Shown: positions 31,653-39,649 of the stretch, one piece after another | Position numbering within the stretch: position 1 is the stretch's first letter | How the letters are laid out: each line of letters opens with the position of its first letter | Source: Nocardioides sp. Soil797 | Lineage (GTDB): Bacteria; Actinomycetota; Actinomycetes; Propionibacteriales; Nocardioidaceae | Assembly (NCBI GenBank): GCA_001429555.1 | Contig: LMSR01000014.1 | Coordinates: forward strand, 141,037-180,751 | DNA: 39,715 nucleotides | Direction: 5' to 3' | Position numbers and translations under genes: made by a program | The notes under the pieces: model-generated | Seen by the model: the letters and a program-made list of their open reading frames with translations, nothing else | Databases searched by the model: none | Told to the model about the DNA's origin: nothing

Positions 31653-32976
31653 TCCGGTCGAGAAGCGGGAGGTGGCCATCATCGGCGCGGGTCTGGCCGG
31701 CTGCCTGGCAGCTGCCCTGCTCGGTCGGCGTGGGTACGCGGTGACCCTCTATGAGCGCCGCGACGATCCCCGGGCCACCGGCGCCGAGCGCGGCCGCTCG
31801 ATCAACCTTGCCCTGTCCGCGCGCGGCCTCGGTGCTCTGGCCGAGGTCGGCCTGGAGCAGGACGTGCTCGACCACGGCCTGCCGATGCACGGGCGCATGG
31901 TGCACGCCCTCGACGCACCACCACAGCTGCAGCCCTACAGCGCCGATCGCGACCGTGCGATCCACTCCGTGAGCCGTGGTCGGCTCAACGCGATCCTTCT
32001 CGACACCGCCGAGGCGGTGCCGGGTGTGCGCATCGTGTTCGGCCACCAGCTGGAGTCGGTCGACCTCGACCGAGCAACGCTCACCTTCCGCACCGACACC
32101 GGTCCGGTCGAGGCAACGGCCGGGCTGGTCCTGGGCGCCGACGGGTCGTACGCCGCCTCCCGGCGGGCGGTGACGTTCCGCCCGGGTTTCGACTTCAGCC
32201 AGGACTACCTGAGCCACGGATACAAGGAACTGACCATTCCGGCGGTCGATGGCGACTTCGCCATCGATCCCGGTGCGCTGCACATCTGGCCGCAGGGCTC
32301 CTCGATGATGATCGCGCTGCCGAACCTCGACAAGTCCTTCACCTGCACGTTGTTCTGGACCGCTGCGGAGTTCGAGTCCCTGCGCACCGACGCCGAGATC
32401 CGCGCGCACTTCGCGACGTACTACCCCGACGTGGCGGGCCTGATCCCCGACCTCGTCACCGACTTCAGGGCCAACCCGGTGGGCAGCCTGGTCACCATCC
32501 GGTGCAGCCCCTGGGTGCACCACGGGGAGGGTGCCTCGCTGGCCCTGCTCGGCGATGCCGCCCACGCCATCGTGCCCTTCTTCGGTCAGGGTGCGAACTG
32601 CGCCTTCGAGGACTGCATCGAGCTGGACCGTCTGCTGGCCACGGCCGACGGTGACCTGGTGGGAGCCCTCGACGCCTACCAGGACGCGCGCAAGGCGAAC
32701 TGCGACGCGATCGCCGACATGGCCCTGGACAACTTCGTCGAGATGCGTGACCGGGTGAACTCTCCGGCGTTCAGGTTGCGGTCGAAGGCCCGGCACACGC
32801 TGGAGCGCGCCTTCCCCGGCCGATTCCCCACGCGCTACGAGCTGGTCTCCTTCTCCACCGTTCCGTATGTCGAGATCGAGGAGCGGATGCGGCGGCAGAA
32901 CCTGACCCTGGCCGGTGCTGCTGCGGGGATCGGGGCCGCGCTGATTGCGCTGCGCCGGACTAGGGTCGGATCATGA
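31639..32976 (+). CDS. kmo: Kynurenine 3-monooxygenase
   Basis: FAD/NADPH aromatic hydroxylase making 3-hydroxykynurenine. The FAD motif AIIGAGLAGCLAAALLGRRG lies near the N-terminus, RGRSINLALSARG next, then SRGRLNAILLDTAE and the second FAD motif LLGDAAHAIVPFFGQGANCAFED, all characteristic of KMO. The C-terminal ~25 residues (LTLAGAAAGIGAALIALRR) are hydrophobic, like the membrane-binding tail of eukaryotic KMO, though shorter. 445 residues. The GTG start at 31639 overlaps kynU; GTG at 31645 is an alternative. The stop overlaps the next ATG by 4 nt. Confidence 0.95.
   Translation: MPVADPVEKREVAIIGAGLAGCLAAALLGRRGYAVTLYERRDDPRATGAERGRSINLALSARGLGALAEVGLEQDVLDHGLPMHGRMVHALDAPPQLQPYSADRDRAIHSVSRGRLNAILLDTAEAVPGVRIVFGHQLESVDLDRATLTFRTDTGPVEATAGLVLGADGSYAASRRAVTFRPGFDFSQDYLSHGYKELTIPAVDGDFAIDPGALHIWPQGSSMMIALPNLDKSFTCTLFWTAAEFESLRTDAEIRAHFATYYPDVAGLIPDLVTDFRANPVGSLVTIRCSPWVHHGEGASLALLGDAAHAIVPFFGQGANCAFEDCIELDRLLATADGDLVGALDAYQDARKANCDAIADMALDNFVEMRDRVNSPAFRLRSKARHTLERAFPGRFPTRYELVSFSTVPYVEIEERMRRQNLTLAGAAAGIGAALIALRRTRVGS
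32961..32966 (+). promoter_or_regulatory. Possible internal promoter for the aldehyde dehydrogenase gene
   Basis: TAGGGT lies inside the last codons of kmo and ends six bases before the ATG at 32973. The spacing matches other leaderless starts here, so part of the cluster may be transcribed separately from kynU-kmo. Confidence 0.45.
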
Positions 32977-34430
32977 GCAGCAGCTTCCGCAACTTCGTGG
33001 GCGGTGAGTACGTCGACGGGGTGGCTCAGTTCGACAAGATCGACCCGGTCGACGGCTCACTGGTCGGCAGCGTCGAGGAGGCCGGCCCGGAGACCGTGGA
33101 CGCCGCGGTGCGGGCCGCGCGAACCGCGCTCGACGGGGCCTGGGGACGCACCCGGATGGCCGATCGGGTGGCGCTGATGCGTCGGGTCGCCGACCGCATA
33201 GACGAACGCTTCGAGGACTTCGTGGCGGCCGAGGTGCGTGACACCGGGAAGCCGGTCGCCCTGGTCCGCGAGCTCGACGTGGCGCGTGCTGCGATGAACT
33301 TCCGCTCGTTTGCCGACACCGTGGCCTCGGCCGGTCAGGACTCGTTCCTGACCGAGCTGCCCGACGGCCGTCAGGCTCTCAACTACGCGGTGCACAAGCC
33401 GTTGGGTGTGGTTGCGGTGATCGTGCCGTGGAACCTGCCGCTGCTCCTGCTGACGTGGAAGGTGGCGCCCGCTCTCGCCTGTGGCAATGCGGTGGTGGTC
33501 AAGCCCTCCGAGGAGACGCCGGCCACGGCGACGCTGCTCGCCGAGGTGATGGCCGAGGCAGGTGTGCCGAGCGGTGCCTACAACGTGGTGCACGGCTTCG
33601 GGCCGGGCTCGGCGGGGGAGTTCCTCACCACCCATCCGGGCATCGACGGGGTCACCTTCACCGGAGAGTCGAGCACCGGCTCGGCGATCATGCGGGCGGT
33701 GGCGCCCGCCGTACGTCCCGTGTCCTTCGAGCTGGGTGGCAAGAACCCGGCCGTGGTCTTCGCTGATGCCGACCTCGACAAGGCGATCCCCGGCCTGGCG
33801 CGCTCCACCTTCCTCAACACCGGCCAGGTCTGTCTGTGCACCGAGCGGATCTACGTCGAGCGCCCGATCTTCGACGACGTCATCGCCGGGCTGGCCAAGG
33901 AGGCCGCAGCGATGCGGATGGGGCGCCCCGACGACCCCACGACGACCACCGGTCCGCTGATCTCACAGGCCCATCGCGAGAAGGTGCGGGGCTACTTCGA
34001 CCTCGCCGTTGCCGAAGGCGCCGAGGTGGTGACCGGTGGCGGCGTACCCGACCTCGGGGCCGACCTGTCCGCCGGCGCATGGGTGCAGCCGACCCTGTGG
34101 ACCGGTCTCGACAACAGCCACCGGGTGGTGCGCGAGGAGGTCTTCGGGCCGGTCGCGGCGCTGGTCCCGTTCGACTCCGAGGACGAAGCCGTCCACCTCG
34201 CCAACGACACCGACTACGGGCTGGCCGCCGTCACCTGGACCAGTGATCTGTCCCGCGGACACCGCGTGGCCCAACGGATGCGGGTCGGCATGTCCTGGGT
34301 GAACACCTGGTACCTGCGCGATCTGCGCTCGCCGTTCGGGGGCGTCGGCCTCTCCGGCATCGGCCGCGAAGGCGGCCTGCATTCCCTGCACTTCTACACC
34401 GAACCGACGAATGTGTGCGTGCAACTGTGA
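32973..34430 (+). CDS. 2-aminomuconate 6-semialdehyde dehydrogenase (ALDH family)
   Basis: NAD-dependent aldehyde dehydrogenase of 485 residues. Motifs: PWNLPLLLLTWKVAPALACG (Asn of the active site), VVKPSEETP, FTGESSTGS, ELGGKNPAVVF (catalytic Glu) and the nucleophile in NTGQVCLCTERIYV. The N-terminus NFVGGEYVDG and the tail [11 protein letters not shown] fit the 2-hydroxymuconate/aminomuconate semialdehyde dehydrogenase subgroup (AmnC/NbaE/XylG-like). Given the surrounding kynurenine genes I infer it oxidises 2-aminomuconate semialdehyde to 2-aminomuconate. Its ATG overlaps the kmo stop. Confidence 0.9.
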   Translation: MSSSFRNFVGGEYVDGVAQFDKIDPVDGSLVGSVEEAGPETVDAAVRAARTALDGAWGRTRMADRVALMRRVADRIDERFEDFVAAEVRDTGKPVALVRELDVARAAMNFRSFADTVASAGQDSFLTELPDGRQALNYAVHKPLGVVAVIVPWNLPLLLLTWKVAPALACGNAVVVKPSEETPATATLLAEVMAEAGVPSGAYNVVHGFGPGSAGEFLTTHPGIDGVTFTGESSTGSAIMRAVAPAVRPVSFELGGKNPAVVFADADLDKAIPGLARSTFLNTGQVCLCTERIYVERPIFDDVIAGLAKEAAAMRMGRPDDPTTTTGPLISQAHREKVRGYFDLAVAEGAEVVTGGGVPDLGADLSAGAWVQPTLWTGLDNSHRVVREEVFGPVAALVPFDSEDEAVHLANDTDYGLAAVTWTSDLSRGHRVAQRMRVGMSWVNTWYLRDLRSPFGGVGLSGIGREGGLHSLHFYTEPTNVCVQL

Positions 34431-35221
34431 CTGAAGCGAATCTCGATGAACTTGCTCTGCGTCTCGACGAGGCGGTGCGCGACGCGCGCGCGATCGCGCA
34501 ACTCTCCGACGAGCAACCACTCACCCTCGACCAGGCGTACGCCGTGCAGCGCGCCGGCATCGCCCTGCGGGTCGGCCGGGGGGATCCGGTCGTCGGGGTG
34601 AAGCTCGGCTTCACGAGCGAGGCGAAGGCGCGCCAGATGGGTGTCTTCGACGTGATCATCGGCCAGCTCGCGGCCAGCACCGAGGTGGCGCTCGGCGACA
34701 CCGTCGACCTCGCCACGATGGTGCACCCGCGGGTCGAGCCCGAGGTCGCCTTCCGGCTCGGCAAGGAGCTGTCCCCGGACGACGACCCGCTGGCCGCGGT
34801 GGCGGAGGTGGCGCCGGCACTGGAGATCATCGACAGCCGTTACCGCGACTTCCGGTTCAGCCTCGAGGACGTGGTCGCCGACAACACTTCGGCTGCCGGA
34901 TTCGTGCTCGGCGCCTGGGTGCCCTTCGCCGCACACTCCCAGGCGATTGCCGATGCCGCAGTGGGACTCGCCTTCGACGGCAGGGAGCGCGAGACCGGCA
35001 GCACGGCGGCGATCCTGGGTGATCCGCGGCAGGCGGTGGCCGCGGCGCAGCGACTGGCCGATCGCTACGGGATGCCGTTGCCGGCCGGCTCGATCATCCT
35101 GGCCGGAGCCGCCACTGCCGCGGTGGCGCTCGCCCCCGGCGTACTCGTCGAGGCATCGGTCGCGGGTCTGGGATCGGTGTCGGTGCGCACGGCGCAGAAT
35201 CCCGGGAGCAACGATGGCTGA
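34427..35221 (+). CDS. 4-oxalocrotonate decarboxylase (2-keto-4-pentenoate hydratase family)
   Basis: Metal-dependent enzyme of the MhpD/DmpH fold, 264 residues. [19 protein letters not shown], then [12 protein letters not shown] (metal Glu) and [20 protein letters not shown] followed by [14 protein letters not shown] match the family. The [11 protein letters not shown] and HPRVEPE forms resemble the decarboxylase (DmpH/NbaG) more than the hydratase (DmpE), so I favour decarboxylation of 4-oxalocrotonate to 2-oxopent-4-enoate, but a hydratase cannot be excluded. The GTG start overlaps the upstream stop (GTGA). The next gene starts 8 bases before its stop. Confidence 0.8.
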   Translation: MTEANLDELALRLDEAVRDARAIAQLSDEQPLTLDQAYAVQRAGIALRVGRGDPVVGVKLGFTSEAKARQMGVFDVIIGQLAASTEVALGDTVDLATMVHPRVEPEVAFRLGKELSPDDDPLAAVAEVAPALEIIDSRYRDFRFSLEDVVADNTSAAGFVLGAWVPFAAHSQAIADAAVGLAFDGRERETGSTAAILGDPRQAVAAAQRLADRYGMPLPAGSIILAGAATAAVALAPGVLVEASVAGLGSVSVRTAQNPGSNDG

Positions 35222-35654
35222 CGGCAATCGCTCCGAGAGCGTGGTCGTGGAGGGAAAGGCCACGCCACGTGGTGCCTTCCCACACGTGAAGGTGCTCGGT
35301 GACCTCGTCTTCGTCTCCGGCACCAGCAGCCGCCGTCCTGACAACAGTTTCGCAGGCGTAAAGGTCGACGACCTCGGTGTGGTGGACCTCGACATTCGCG
35401 AGCAGACCAGGGCCGTGATCGAGAACATCGGCGACCTGCTGGCCTCGGTCGGCGCCGGACTCGATGACCTCGTCCAGGTCACGACGTACCTCGTCAGCAT
35501 GAACGACTTCGGTGGCTACAACGAGGTGTGGGCGGAGTTCTTCGACCACACGGGGCCCACTCGCACGACAGTCGCGGTGCACCAGCTGCCGCACCCGCAC
35601 CTGCTGATCGAGATCCAGGCCGTGGCGAGCCGCCCGACCGACCAACCAGCCTGA
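35214..35654 (+). CDS. RidA-family 2-aminomuconate deaminase
   Basis: 146-residue member of the YjgF/YER057c/UK114 (RidA) family, subgroup of 2-aminomuconate deaminases (AmnD/NbaF). Seen: [56 protein letters not shown] and [22 protein letters not shown]; the last is the RidA C-terminal signature with the PHPHLL variation seen in aminomuconate deaminases. Presumed reaction: 2-aminomuconate to 4-oxalocrotonate plus ammonia. Start overlaps the decarboxylase stop by 8 bases, with GGGAG upstream. Confidence 0.88.
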   Translation: MADGNRSESVVVEGKATPRGAFPHVKVLGDLVFVSGTSSRRPDNSFAGVKVDDLGVVDLDIREQTRAVIENIGDLLASVGAGLDDLVQVTTYLVSMNDFGGYNEVWAEFFDHTGPTRTTVAVHQLPHPHLLIEIQAVASRPTDQPA

Positions 35655-35690
35655 CCACATCCACAGCGACCGCACCATGGAGGAGAGCTC

Positions 35691-36215
35691 ATGACCGACA
35701 TTCCACCTGTGTTCAACTTCGAGTCCTGGATCCAGGAGAACGAGCACCTGCTCAAGCCACCGGTCAACAACAAGCAGATGTACGACGCCACCGGCGACTT
35801 CATCGTGATGGTCGTCGGTGGGCCCAACAGTCGCACCGACTTCCACTTCGAGCCCTATGAGGAGTGGTTCTACCAGTACCGCGGCAACATGCACGTCGAC
35901 CTGATGACCGACGAGGGGCCACGCCGCGTCGACATCACCGAGGGGTCGATGTGGAAGCTCCCCGGCAGCACCTATCACTCGCCGCAGCGCCCGGAGGCCG
36001 GCTCGATCGGGCTGGTCATCGAGCGGATCCGCGAGGAGGGGACGCTGGAGAAGTTCGCCTGGTTCTGCCAGGAGTGCAACCACAAGGTGCACGAGGCCGA
36101 GCTCCAGGTGAGCGACATCGTCAAGGACCTGCCACCGGTCTTCGAGGCGTTCTACGCCTCCGAGGAGGCCCGTACCTGCAGTGAGTGCGGTGCGCTGCAC
36201 CCCGGACGGGGCTGA
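35691..36215 (+). CDS. haaO: 3-hydroxyanthranilate 3,4-dioxygenase
   Basis: Fe(II) cupin enzyme opening the ring of 3-hydroxyanthranilate to ACMS. 174 residues. Iron ligands: His52 and Glu58 in DFHFEPYEEWFYQYRG, and His96 in PGSTYHSPQRP. Substrate-binding Arg appears in SRTDFH and ERIREE. The C-terminus has a rubredoxin-like site with two CxxC pairs (CQEC 126-129 and CSEC 163-166), present in bacterial and fungal forms. GGAGGAG (35679-35685) lies five bases before the ATG. Its stop codon falls in the first unit of a tandem repeat that extends into the next gene. Confidence 0.95.
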   Translation: MTDIPPVFNFESWIQENEHLLKPPVNNKQMYDATGDFIVMVVGGPNSRTDFHFEPYEEWFYQYRGNMHVDLMTDEGPRRVDITEGSMWKLPGSTYHSPQRPEAGSIGLVIERIREEGTLEKFAWFCQECNHKVHEAELQVSDIVKDLPPVFEAFYASEEARTCSECGALHPGRG

Positions 36216-37257
36216 ATTGGACGGGGCTGAATTGGACGGGGCTGAATTGGACGGGGCTGAATTGGACGACGACGGGTTGGACGCGATCGACGTCCACACC
36301 CACTACGTCCCGGCCGGGTGGCCCGACCTGGGCGAGGGGAGCCCCTGGCTGCGGGTCGACTCCGAGCGCGAGGCGATGATCATGGTCGGGTCGAGCGAGT
36401 TCCGGCCGATTCGCTCGAACTGCTGGGACAGCGCCGAGCGTCTGTCCGACATGGACGCCGACCGGGTCGGCAGACAAGTCGTCTCACCCACCCCGCTGTT
36501 CTTCGGCTACGACCTGCCGGGGACGGAGGCGGCGAAGGTGTCCCGCATCTTCAACGACCTCGCCCTCGAGATCTGCGCCCCGTCCGAGGGTCGGCTGCTC
36601 CCGTTCGCCCAGGTTCCGCTCCAGGACACCGATGCGGCCTGCCGTGAGCTCGACCGCTGCCGTGCATCGGGACACCTCGGCGTGGAGATCGGCAACCATG
36701 TCGGCGACCGCGACCTCGACGACGAGGGCATCGTCACCTTCCTGCAGCATGCGGCCTCCATCGAGATGCCGGTCTTCGTGCACCCGTGGGACATGGCGAA
36801 CTCACCGCGCCTCGACCGCTGGATGGCGCGCTGGCTGACCGGGATGCCGGCAGAGACCCACCTGTCGGTGATCGCCATGGTGCTCGGCGGAGCCTTCGAC
36901 CGGATCCCGGAATCGTTGCGGATCTGCTTTGCGCACGGTGGCGGTTCGTTCGCGTTCTGGCTGGGTCGACTCGAGAACGCCTGGCACCGTCGTGGCGACC
37001 TGATCGCCAGGTCCGAGCAGCCGCCGTCGGCGTACGTCGGCAGGTTCAGCGTCGACTCCGTGGTCTTCGAACCGGCGGCCCTGCGCCTGCTCGTGGACAC
37101 CCTCGGCACCGCACAGGTCATGCTCGGCTCCGACTATCCCTACCCGCTCGGTGAACGCCCGGTCGGCGCGGTCGTGGAGCGTTCTGACTTCCTGACCGAG
37201 GCGGAGCGTGCGGCCATCCTGCACGGCAATGCGGAACGGTTCCTGGGCCTGACCTGA
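36181..37257 (+). CDS. 2-amino-3-carboxymuconate-6-semialdehyde decarboxylase
   Basis: Zinc-dependent ACMS decarboxylase (amidohydrolase superfamily) that diverts ACMS from quinolinate/NAD synthesis into catabolism. Zinc ligands: His39 and His41 in IDVHTHYVP, then His in VFVHPWDM, His in ICFAHGGGSF and Asp in MLGSDYPYPLGE. Other markers: RQVVSPTPLFFGYD, FAQVPLQDTDAA. The family usually begins a few residues before IDVHTHYVP. The GTG at 36181 adds about 35 residues, including four in-frame DGAEL repeats. The true start may be one of the TTG codons in or after the repeat (such as the one at 36273-36280). Overlaps haaO by about 35 bases. Confidence 0.92.
   Translation: MSAVRCTPDGAELDGAELDGAELDGAELDDDGLDAIDVHTHYVPAGWPDLGEGSPWLRVDSEREAMIMVGSSEFRPIRSNCWDSAERLSDMDADRVGRQVVSPTPLFFGYDLPGTEAAKVSRIFNDLALEICAPSEGRLLPFAQVPLQDTDAACRELDRCRASGHLGVEIGNHVGDRDLDDEGIVTFLQHAASIEMPVFVHPWDMANSPRLDRWMARWLTGMPAETHLSVIAMVLGGAFDRIPESLRICFAHGGGSFAFWLGRLENAWHRRGDLIARSEQPPSAYVGRFSVDSVVFEPAALRLLVDTLGTAQVMLGSDYPYPLGERPVGAVVERSDFLTEAERAAILHGNAERFLGLT
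36204..36267 (+). repeat. 15-bp tandem repeat, four copies, in the haaO / ACMS decarboxylase overlap
   Basis: GGACGGGGCTGAATT is repeated perfectly at 36204-36218, 36219-36233, 36234-36248 and 36249-36263, with a partial GGAC after it. In the decarboxylase frame each unit adds five residues (DGAEL) without shifting the frame. In the haaO frame every unit contains a TGA, the first of which (36213-36215) ends haaO. Each unit also contains GGGG followed about 7 bases later by a TTG, a possible start. Confidence 0.9.
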
Positions 37258-37349
37258 GGGAGACCCTCGCCCAGCCGGCGGGGGACAACCGATCAGCCCG
37301 GTGGTGCGTGGAACACTTGCCGGCGATGTCGACACCACGGGAGCCCGCA

Positions 37350-37766
37350 ATGGACCAACGCATCAGTTTCGTCACGCTCGCTGTAGCCGACCTCGATGCC
37401 ACCCGTGCCTTCTATCTCGACGGCCTCGGTTGGCAGGCGGAACTGGACGTTCCCGGTGAGGTGCTGATGATCAGGGCCGGAGAGCACCTGGTCCTCTCTC
37501 TGTGGGTGGACACCGAGTTCGAGGCCGAGGTCGGCCCGATCCGACGTGGCCCGGGAGTCCCACCTCTGACGTTGGCCCACAACGTGGCCACCCGCGACGA
37601 GGTCGATGCCGTGCTTGTCACCGCGCGTGCCGCCGGTGCCGATCCGGTCAGCGACGGGGTGGAGCGCGCCTGGGGCGGCTACACCGGCTACTTCGCCGAC
37701 CCCGACGGCTTCCGATGGGAGATCGCCTGGAACCCCGGCGAGATCGGTCAGGCCGTCCTGCCGTGA
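37350..37766 (+). CDS. VOC-family (glyoxalase/dioxygenase-like) protein
   Basis: 138-residue protein with the two beta-alpha-beta-beta-beta units of the vicinal oxygen chelate fold. Seen: MDQRISFVTLAVADLDATRAFYLDGLGW at the N-terminus, GEHLVLSLW, and GGYTGYFADPDGFRWEIAWNP near the C-terminus (the typical PDG-xx-WE ending). The ATG at 37350 has GGGAG about six bases upstream; ATG 37326 or 37308 would extend it by 8-14 residues. Its function is unknown. The stop overlaps the next start (GTGA). Confidence 0.85.
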   Translation: MDQRISFVTLAVADLDATRAFYLDGLGWQAELDVPGEVLMIRAGEHLVLSLWVDTEFEAEVGPIRRGPGVPPLTLAHNVATRDEVDAVLVTARAAGADPVSDGVERAWGGYTGYFADPDGFRWEIAWNPGEIGQAVLP

Positions 37767-38767
37767 AGGAGATCGTCGAACCCCGCAAGGTACTGCTCGG
37801 AGCACTGGGCCTCTTCCTGGTTCTGCTTCTCGTGGCCTCGGTCTCCGGCCATGACTTCTCCCCGTCCTCGCCGCCGGTGGCCGTTGCCGGCTCACCGGCC
37901 GTTCTGAGTGGGGGCACGGTCCGGGGATCGGTCGACGGTTCGGCGGTGGACGAAGCGCCTGTCATCCCCCGACGGAAGTCGGTTCCGGCGTTGCCGCACG
38001 GCGGCTCGAGGGTCTTCGACGGTCGGATCCTGGTTGCCTACTACGGCACGGCCGGCACCGGCTCCCTCGGCGTACTCGGCGAGACCTCACCGGACCGGGC
38101 GATCCGTCGCCTGCGTCGCGCCGCGAAGCCCTTCGACCGGTTGGGCAGGCCGGCGGTCCCGGTCTTCGAGCTCATCGTCACCGTGGCCGACGGCAACCCC
38201 GGCAAGGACCACGACTTCAGCCACGACATCGCCCGGGAACAGGTACGCCGCTACATCCGCGCAGCTCAACGCCACGGAGTGATGTTGGTGCTCGACCTGC
38301 AGACCGGGCGCAGCGACTTCCTCAAGGTCGCCAAGCGGTGGGAGTGGGCGCTGAAGCACCCGCACGTCGGGCTGGCACTCGATCCGGAATGGCGGATGGG
38401 CAGTCACGGCGTCCCGGGCCAGCGGATCGGCTCCGTCAGTGCCACTGAGGTCAACCGGACCTCCCGTTGGCTGTCCCGACTCGTACGCCGCGAGCGGCTG
38501 CCCCAGAAGATCTTCATGCTCCACCAGTTCCGTCGCGAGATGATCGCGAACCTGAAGAAGGTGAGCCAACGCAAGAACCTGGCGATGGTCCAGCACGTCG
38601 ACGGGTTCGGCACCCCCGGACAGAAGATGGGCACCTACCTCCACGTGGCGGCGCCGAAGAAGTTCCACATGGGCTTCAAGCTCTTCTACGACGAGGACGT
38701 CCGCCGCATGTCCGCCGCGAAGGTCAAGCGGATCCGACCCCGCGTCGACTTCGTCAGCTTCCAGTGA
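37763..38767 (+). CDS. Membrane-anchored or secreted protein of unknown function
   Basis: 334 residues, not recognised. The N-terminus KVLLGALGLFLVLLLVAS is a single membrane segment or uncleaved signal, then a Ser/Pro/Gly-rich linker of about 60 residues. The rest looks like an alpha/beta (TIM-barrel-like) domain: RILVAYYGTAGTGSLGVLGE, PVFELIVTVADGNPG, RHGVMLVLDLQTGRSDF, HVGLALDPEWRMG, KIFMLHQFRREM and MVQHVDGFG. Alternating strands and helices with acidic ends (DLQTGR, LDPEWRM) recall glycosidase-like barrels, but no family can be claimed. Translationally coupled to the VOC gene. Confidence 0.8.
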   Translation: MKEIVEPRKVLLGALGLFLVLLLVASVSGHDFSPSSPPVAVAGSPAVLSGGTVRGSVDGSAVDEAPVIPRRKSVPALPHGGSRVFDGRILVAYYGTAGTGSLGVLGETSPDRAIRRLRRAAKPFDRLGRPAVPVFELIVTVADGNPGKDHDFSHDIAREQVRRYIRAAQRHGVMLVLDLQTGRSDFLKVAKRWEWALKHPHVGLALDPEWRMGSHGVPGQRIGSVSATEVNRTSRWLSRLVRRERLPQKIFMLHQFRREMIANLKKVSQRKNLAMVQHVDGFGTPGQKMGTYLHVAAPKKFHMGFKLFYDEDVRRMSAAKVKRIRPRVDFVSFQ

Positions 38768-38834
38768 TCGCGGCTGGGCGTGGCCCTGTGGAGAACTCCC
38801 CGGCGTCGTCGGTGGCCGGTGCTGGGGTGGAGAC

Positions 38835-39530
38835 ATGCCCCGCCTCATCGATGCCGCCAGCCGCGCCGACACCCTCACGTTGGCCATCAACCACGTGATC
38901 GCCACCGAGGGGGCGGCTGCCCTCAGCGTGCGCCGGATAAGCAGGGCAAGTCGGGTCAGTGCGCCGACGATCCTCCATCACTTCGGCTCCAGGGCGAGGC
39001 TTCTGAGCATGGCCGCGGCCCGCACCGCGGCCGACCGGCTCGATGACTTCGCCGCACGGCAGCCCCACGAGGGACTCAGAGCGATGCTGCCACGGCCGTC
39101 CGAACGCTCCTGGTGCACCGACCCGGCTGTGCATGCCCGGGTCTGGCTCGGGTGGCTCGAGTTGTGGCGCACCGACCCGGAGTTGGAGCGGTGCTTCGAC
39201 GATCACTTCGAACGGCTGAGGGGCTATGTCTCGGTCCTGACAGAGGGGCGACTCACGCCAATGACGGTCGAGACACTGCTCGCCCTGGCAGAGGGCCTGC
39301 AGGCCCGAATCGCCGCACCGATCAAGCCCCTGTCACCCACTGATGCCGATGATCTGTTCCTGACGATGCTGGGAACGCTGCAGGTGCCGGTCTCTCCGGT
39401 GGCACCTGACGCTCCGGTCCCCGCACACCTGCGCGCGGCCATGAACTGGCTGCAACACGCTGGTCGAACTCCTGCCTGGAGGCCCGACCCCGAAATGGCG
39501 GAAGCGTTCCGGTTCGACCTGTGCCCGTAG
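38835..39530 (+). CDS. TetR-family transcriptional regulator
   Basis: 231 residues. The N-terminal helix-turn-helix is clear (INHVIATEGAAALSVRRISR, then ASRVSAPTILHHFGSRARLL). The C-terminal ligand domain, WLGWLELWRTDPELERCFDD, then HFERLRGYV, has the style of BetI-like TetR_C domains. A GGTGGAG precedes the ATG. TetR-like operator halves lie in the large inverted repeat downstream (39572-39643), suggesting it controls a gene beyond the window. It could also control the VOC/secreted-protein pair upstream. Confidence 0.9.
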   Translation: MPRLIDAASRADTLTLAINHVIATEGAAALSVRRISRASRVSAPTILHHFGSRARLLSMAAARTAADRLDDFAARQPHEGLRAMLPRPSERSWCTDPAVHARVWLGWLELWRTDPELERCFDDHFERLRGYVSVLTEGRLTPMTVETLLALAEGLQARIAAPIKPLSPTDADDLFLTMLGTLQVPVSPVAPDAPVPAHLRAAMNWLQHAGRTPAWRPDPEMAEAFRFDLCP

Positions 39531-39540
39531 GTGTTGGCCT

Positions 39541-39558
39541 GCGCCCGTGAGCGGGTGC
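39541..39558 (+). terminator. Short hairpin after the TetR gene
   Basis: GCGCCCG (39541-39547) pairs with CGGGTGC (39552-39558) over a TGAG loop, a 7-bp stem with one G-U pair, 10 bp after the TetR stop. No U tract. Confidence 0.5.
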
Positions 39559-39571
39559 CTCCGCTTCAGTA

Positions 39572-39643
39572 GTCCCATCTCGGTTGAACGACCGTTCGAT
39601 CAAACTCGGTCTTGATCGAACGGTCGTTCAACCGAGATGGGAC
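39572..39643. repeat. Perfect 32-bp inverted repeat with TetR-like operator halves
   Basis: Bases 39572-39603 and 39612-39643 are perfectly complementary, with an 8-nt ACTCGGTC between them. Each arm contains TTGAACGACCGTTCGATCAA or its complement, a 20-bp imperfect palindrome (16 of 20 positions) of the type bound by TetR proteins. So the element could be a double operator, a very strong terminator, or the end of a mobile element. Confidence 0.85.
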
Positions 39644-39649
39644 ACTGTC

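Noticed and set aside
39572..39643. Inverted terminal repeat of an insertion sequence
   Set aside because: No transposase and no target duplication are visible in the window, so I keep it as an operator/terminator-like repeat.
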